Part shown: positions 24,101-30,100 of the stretch, in pieces
How positions within the stretch are numbered: the first letter of the stretch is position 1
How the letters are laid out: each line of letters begins with the position of its first letter
From: Argyresthia goedartella
Taxonomy: Eukaryota > Arthropoda > Insecta > Lepidoptera > Argyresthiidae
DNA: 64,000 nt
Direction: 5' to 3'
Assembly (NCBI GenBank): GCA_949825045.1
Contig: OX463832.1
Coordinates: forward strand, 23,740,552-23,804,551
The notes under the pieces: generated by a model
The model's database searches: none
What the model was told of the DNA's origin: nothing
The model's input: only the letters and a program-made list of their open reading frames with translations
Position numbers and translations under genes: made by a program

Positions 24101-27100
24101 GACGAAAGGAATGAAGAATGTTCCTTTTACAGCAAAATTAGTATTTATAAGTGTGAACTACGAACCTCCCCTCTGGCTCTGAGGCGGTATTTCGAAGTCG
24201 ACCTCGGATATCCGCACGCCGGTGTAGTCGCTCTTCACCACCTGCCGGTCCAGGTCCTCGGGGCTCTCCACCCGGAGCTTCCATCTGGAGACAGCAAACA
24301 TTTACATAATACGCGACCAAAACAATTACGCGCATGACAGGAATGCGGTTAAGGCGCCCGCACCCCGCCTATGTCCTCGCGCCTCCCCTAACGACGCGCG
24401 TCGTGACTATAGCTTGTCAAATTCGTAGGTAGCACTCCCATGGTCTCCGGGCGACGGGGTACGAAAGATGCGGGGGCGGGAAAGAAGATCGCGGGCCGAC
24501 GGAGCGCTTAGTAGGAACCGCCCGTGCTCTTCTTTCCCGCCATAAAAACGTTCATAGTTTCATTTTACGCGAATAACATAAGAATTAATACATAATTTGA
24601 TGGAAAATTTTATGCTTAATGTAATTCCTAACTTAGTAATAGAACATGGTTAGGTACAGTAGTGGTAAATCCTTATTTTTGTGTAGAATAACCGTTCACT
24701 TTAGTACTTTTATCAAACACGACTAAAAAATAAGCAGCGAAACGGAACGGAACGACACACGGAACTGTCACAGAAAGTTCGTCAGACAATTTGTTTGTTT
24801 TGGTTTGGAATATTATTATTTATCCCTTGCTCAGGAAAAGAAATTCTTGGATCTAACAGCCCGCCCTGCACTTACTCTGGGTAGTGATGACGATCAACAA
24901 AACAACTCCTAATTTTCCAGGATTTCGAAATAAAAAAGGTAAGAAATCTTCATAATCGTTTTCAGGACACATCAACCCACTTCTGGGCATAGGCCTCTTG
25001 GTTAGTGAGTCAAGTCGATCAAAGACAAGTCTCTTCTATCGCGCCAGTCTCCAAAGTTCTTTGCCAAGTGCATGCAGAGAGATGTTGTATAGGCCTTATA
25101 AAATCAAGCCAATCCAGTGCTGTCTGCGAGTGCTGGAGTGAATAGAGCACCCGTCTAGCTAGATTTACATAAGGCCAGTATTGGCTACCAGTCTCACTGG
25201 CACCAGCGCCTTCGTGTATCAAAATCAAAATCAAAAATCATTTATTTCTATAGGATGTTGTTACATCACTTAGATCAATGGCGGAATCTGTGGAGAAGAG
25301 CTCACCGAAGAAACTCCACAGTCGTCGCATCTTTTGCGTTTCCTTTATTAAATAAAATATTGTCAAATTACAAAATGAATGCTAATTATATATCGAAACA
25401 GCCTGTTACTCAAACAATCTATTCCCATGGACATCTGTCCTCTAAGTAATCAGATATCCTATAGTAACCTTTTTTATACAATTTCTGTTTTATTATTATT
25501 TTAAACTTGTCTAAAGGTAAGTTTTTAATATCAGTAGGGACCTTATTGTAATAGCGTATACAATTGCCTTTAAAAGAATTACTAATTTTATGTAGTCGGC
25601 TTACATAAGCAACCAACTTGTCTTTATTTCTAGTATTAAAATTGTGTATATCACTGTACTTCTGAAAATTAGTTATATTTCTTTTTACATACACAAGATT
25701 GTCATAGATATATTGAGACACAAATGTCAGAATATTGATTTCTTTAAACTTTTCCCTCAGTGACACTCTAGGCCCTAATCTATAAATTGCACGAACAGCC
25801 CGTTTCTGCAGAATAAATATACTATTAGCATTCGCAGCGTGACCCCACAATAAAATACCAAAGGTCATTAGACTATGAAAGTAACTAAAGTAGACTAGTC
25901 TAGCGGTGTCTACGTCGGTAAGAGCTCTAATTTTTTTAACTGCGAACGCTGCTGAACTCAGTCTGTTCGACAATTTATTTATATGAGGATCCCATTGTAG
26001 TTTGGCGTCTAAAGTAATGCCCAAAAAGACAGTCGACTGCACAAGGTCCAATCTCTGTCCTTTTATAAATATGTCTGTAGTTACCGGGTTCACATTGGGT
26101 AACACGAATTTAATACATTTAGTTTTCCTTTCATTAAGTAATAAATTATTAACAGTAAACCAGTTCACTATACTAGAGATAGCATTGTTTACCTCGTCAT
26201 AATTTGATTGCTGTCTTTTAACTTTAAATATCAAAGAAGTATCATCGGCAAACAATACTAACCCATGTTTTGCTTTAACAAGGTAAGGTAAATCACTAAT
26301 ATATACTAAAAACAAGAAAGGACCAAGAATTGAACCTTGCGGTACGCCCATACTTATTGAAGACCCAGGTGATCTTTTCCCATTAACATCGACCATCTGA
26401 ACCCTATCTGTTAGATATGACTCCAGAAGGCCAAGGGCCTGATCTTTTACATTATAATGGCGTAACTTCCTGACAAGAGTGTCATGATGGACGCAATCAA
26501 AAGCCTTGGATAGATCGCAGAAGACACCTATTGCATCCATTGCGTCTTCCCAGGGATCAAAAATATTGTCGATTAGTTCAACACCAGCATCAGCTGTTGA
26601 ACGACCCTTTGTGAAACCAAACTGAGCAATATGAATTAAATTATTGAGATAAAAATGACTTTGCAATTGATTAAGTATGAGTTTTTCAAATATTTTACTA
26701 AGCGTTGGTAGTATCGATATGGGTCTAAAATTGGTGGGGTCTGATGTACTACCAGCTTTGAATAAAGGTATAACTTTACTTAGTTTCATCAAGTCAGGAA
26801 ACACACCATTATCTATACATTGCTTAAATATACAACAAAGGTGAGGTGCAATACAATCTACAATGGAACTAATAATTTTTACTGATAGACCATGGGCGTC
26901 AGCTGTCTTTTTCATTTCCAGGAATTTAAACGCTTTTACAATGTCTTCATTATTTACGTGCCTAAATTTAAAATCTGTTTTACATTCCTCAAAGTTTTGT
27001 TTAAGTATAGATTCAGCAGCAGCGGGAGATGAATTTAAAGACTTGGTTGTTGAAACTGAAATGTCCCTAAAGAAATTTTCGAAAGCTTTTGCTACTTCTA

Positions 27101-30100
27101 GGTCTGTACTTAGCAATTAATTATCTATCTTAAGCTTGAAGTTATTATGTGTAGCTTTGGCCTTTCCAGTCTCTCTGTTTATAATTTGCCAAGTCGTTTT
27201 CATTACATTGCTACTAGATTCAATTTTATTTTTAATGAAATTAGATTTAGCTACGGCACAAACGCGTTTAAACATTTTTGAATAACTACGAACATAATCT
27301 AGAAAGGCCGTATTTTTGTTATATGATTTCTCTTCATAGAGTTCATATAATCTTCGTCTGCTCCTATGAATTCCAACTGTCGCCCAATCACTAAACAAAG
27401 CTTTGTTATTAACTTTTATAGTTTTTGATTTAAATACCGTATCATATTCATTTTTGACAAGGTTAAATACTGAGTTGTACAACAAATTTGGATCGTCACT
27501 GTTTGGTATTTCCCATAGTTTATCTAAAATATTATTCCTGTAGTGTTCAAGCCGAGTGTCACTAACGGGCACACATGTAATATCCTCTTTTTGGTCCTTT
27601 TTTATTTTAATATTGAATATACCTATCTGACCAGAGTGATCAGAGGTTAATTTATTGATGACCGATTTGAAAATGGGCGTAGTGTTAGTAAATATATTGT
27701 CAATGCAGGTAGCAGATGTTGCAGTAATTCTAGTAGGCTCCAAAAACAGATAGTTCATGTTGTGACATAAAAATAAAGATTTTAATCTAGTACAAATATT
27801 ATTATCCTCTAACAGATTAACATTAAAATCACCACAAATTATAAAAAAATTGTTTTTATCGCTGATTTTAATCAACACTTCATCCATTTTCTTTTCGAAT
27901 AAATCAAAGGATGAATCTGGTGGTCTGTATACGCTCATTACAATAAGTTGTTCAAGTTCAATACAGGCTATTTCCATGGTACGCTCAACAGACAGGCTCA
28001 CTATGTCAACTCGTTCCTTATATTTAAAACTATTATTTACAAGTATTAAGGAGCCACCGCGATCAGCTGTTTTTCTGTTGAACGAACTAGCAACGTGGTG
28101 GTTCATCATTTCAGCCTGTTAATGTCCACTGCTGAACATAGGCCTCTCCAATCGCACTCCAGCGTGACCGGTCCGTAGCCACCTGCATCCAACGAGATCC
28201 AGCGATCCTCACCAGGTCGTCGGTCCATCTCGTAGGTGGCCGACCCACACTGCGCTTGCCAGTACGTGGTCTCCATTCAAGGACCTTTTTTATTGGATTA
28301 CCACCAAGGACGTGGTGGTTATTAAAGTTGAACATGAACTGATAACTCTTTAAAAAGTGCTCTGTTATACATAAAATATCAATATTATTACAGTTCATGA
28401 ATAACTCAATTTCCAGTTCTTTACTTAACATGCCCTGTATATTTTGATGAACGACGTTTAAAATATTCTTACTTTTACATTTTTCATTACTAGTAACTTG
28501 ATTTAATGGGCAAGATGAAGGTATATTTATACAAATATTAATATTACTGCCAGAGTTACTCTCTGTTGTCCTATGGGTTAATTTAAAGAGCTTGGAACAG
28601 ATTCCAAGGAGTACATGTCATTATTATTACACTGCTCAATAGAAGCAGGCGTTTCATTAGTCAAAAACTTGACTGAGTTCAAAATAAAATAAGATAGTGA
28701 CTGTGCTATCTGTTTTGTATAAAACCTAGATAGGTAATACCCATCCTTAGTCAAATAAAAATATTTTCCAATACAAATATTGGTGTCTATGAAATGAAAT
28801 TTTTCAGTATGACGACATGTCAATGTGTGTATAAATGTATTATAATCATGTCTTATATGATTTTCATGTTGTGACAAAGATTGGCTGAAGGGAAACGCAA
28901 ACAAGATTATTCTATCTACATTTTGTAAAGAATTTAATTTGGAAAAGTATTTAGTAATTAGTTTTTTAGAGATACATTTTCCCTTCTACCAATTAAAATA
29001 ATTAGGGTGGTTGGTTCTAAAAACTGCGATGACAACACTTTGTTTAATATTTGTGAATATGTGGCGCCAGGCATACAGTTATTTAATATTGCCTGGCCCA
29101 CGCGCTGACTAAGTTGTAAAACCATATTTTTTCCAAGTTCATTGCTGTACATTATAAACCTATCCTTTGTCCGAGAGAAGGAGGCGTTATTGATAACACT
29201 ATTAGTACTCAAGTCGACTGACGGCGGCGCCTGGGTCAGTATCAGCTGTTCGGCCGGCTGCTCGGCGGGACACACGGTCGGCACGGAACAGTCCGCTGGA
29301 GCTTGTTTACAATCACAGATGTGATTGTCGGTCAAAGATATGAAAGTGTCATAATTATACTTACACGTCTCCAACAAACTATTCATAGCCGACACATGTT
29401 CCTTAATTTCGTATTGTGCTGACTCATATTTACGTGTAATACTTTGTAATGATGAGTTTAAAATATGCATATCTGACTGGAGTCGCCGTGTGTCACATTC
29501 GTACTTTTCTGTAGTTTTTTCCAAACATAATCGACAATCATCGATTTCGTTAATTAATTCGACACGTCCCTTGCTACAATTTACATTTTTACAAAATATT
29601 TTATTTCTATTAGCTAGTTTTTGTGTTTTTTTTATATAATTATTCAGTTTAACATATTTCTTTAATTTATTTTTACTACAGCTCATAGTGGTTACTGATT
29701 GCGATCTATTAGGACTATCACACGTGAGATCAATTGTCACAGTTGAATTTTGATCTATGGGTGAGATGACAGAAGCTACAGGTGGAGTGATCAGCTCCTC
29801 AAAGAGTGACTGGGTCTGCCCCGACCTGAGGCTATCGTTTGCAGTTTGTAGTGCAGAAATTTCGTTACGTGCGTCGCGAAGCTCCTTCTCCAGGACAGCA
29901 ATACGCCTCAGGGCATCTTCGAACGCACTGCCACTCCGGTCGAAGCCATCTACCAGGTGCTGAAGCCGATCCCTATCTCCCGTCACATCAAGGAACTTGT
30001 TGTGCAACTCTGCCATCTCTCTTTTTAATTTTAAGTTCTTATTAACAATAAGCAACACCACCTTCTCACTTTCATCCCTTTCAGTAAGCAACTGCTCATT

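Larger units (their letters stand above)
27117..28617 (-). pseudogene. CR1-like ORF2, endonuclease part, copy 2, with nested insertion
   Basis: Endonuclease motifs RGGSLILV, VYRPPDSS, CGDFNVNL and LTSDHSGQ are present, ending at the nonsense codon described for the RT part. The frame is broken at 28104-28309 by an RTE-type tail insertion. Upstream of it the start region MLSKELEIELF and CITEHFLK is retained. Confidence 0.9.
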
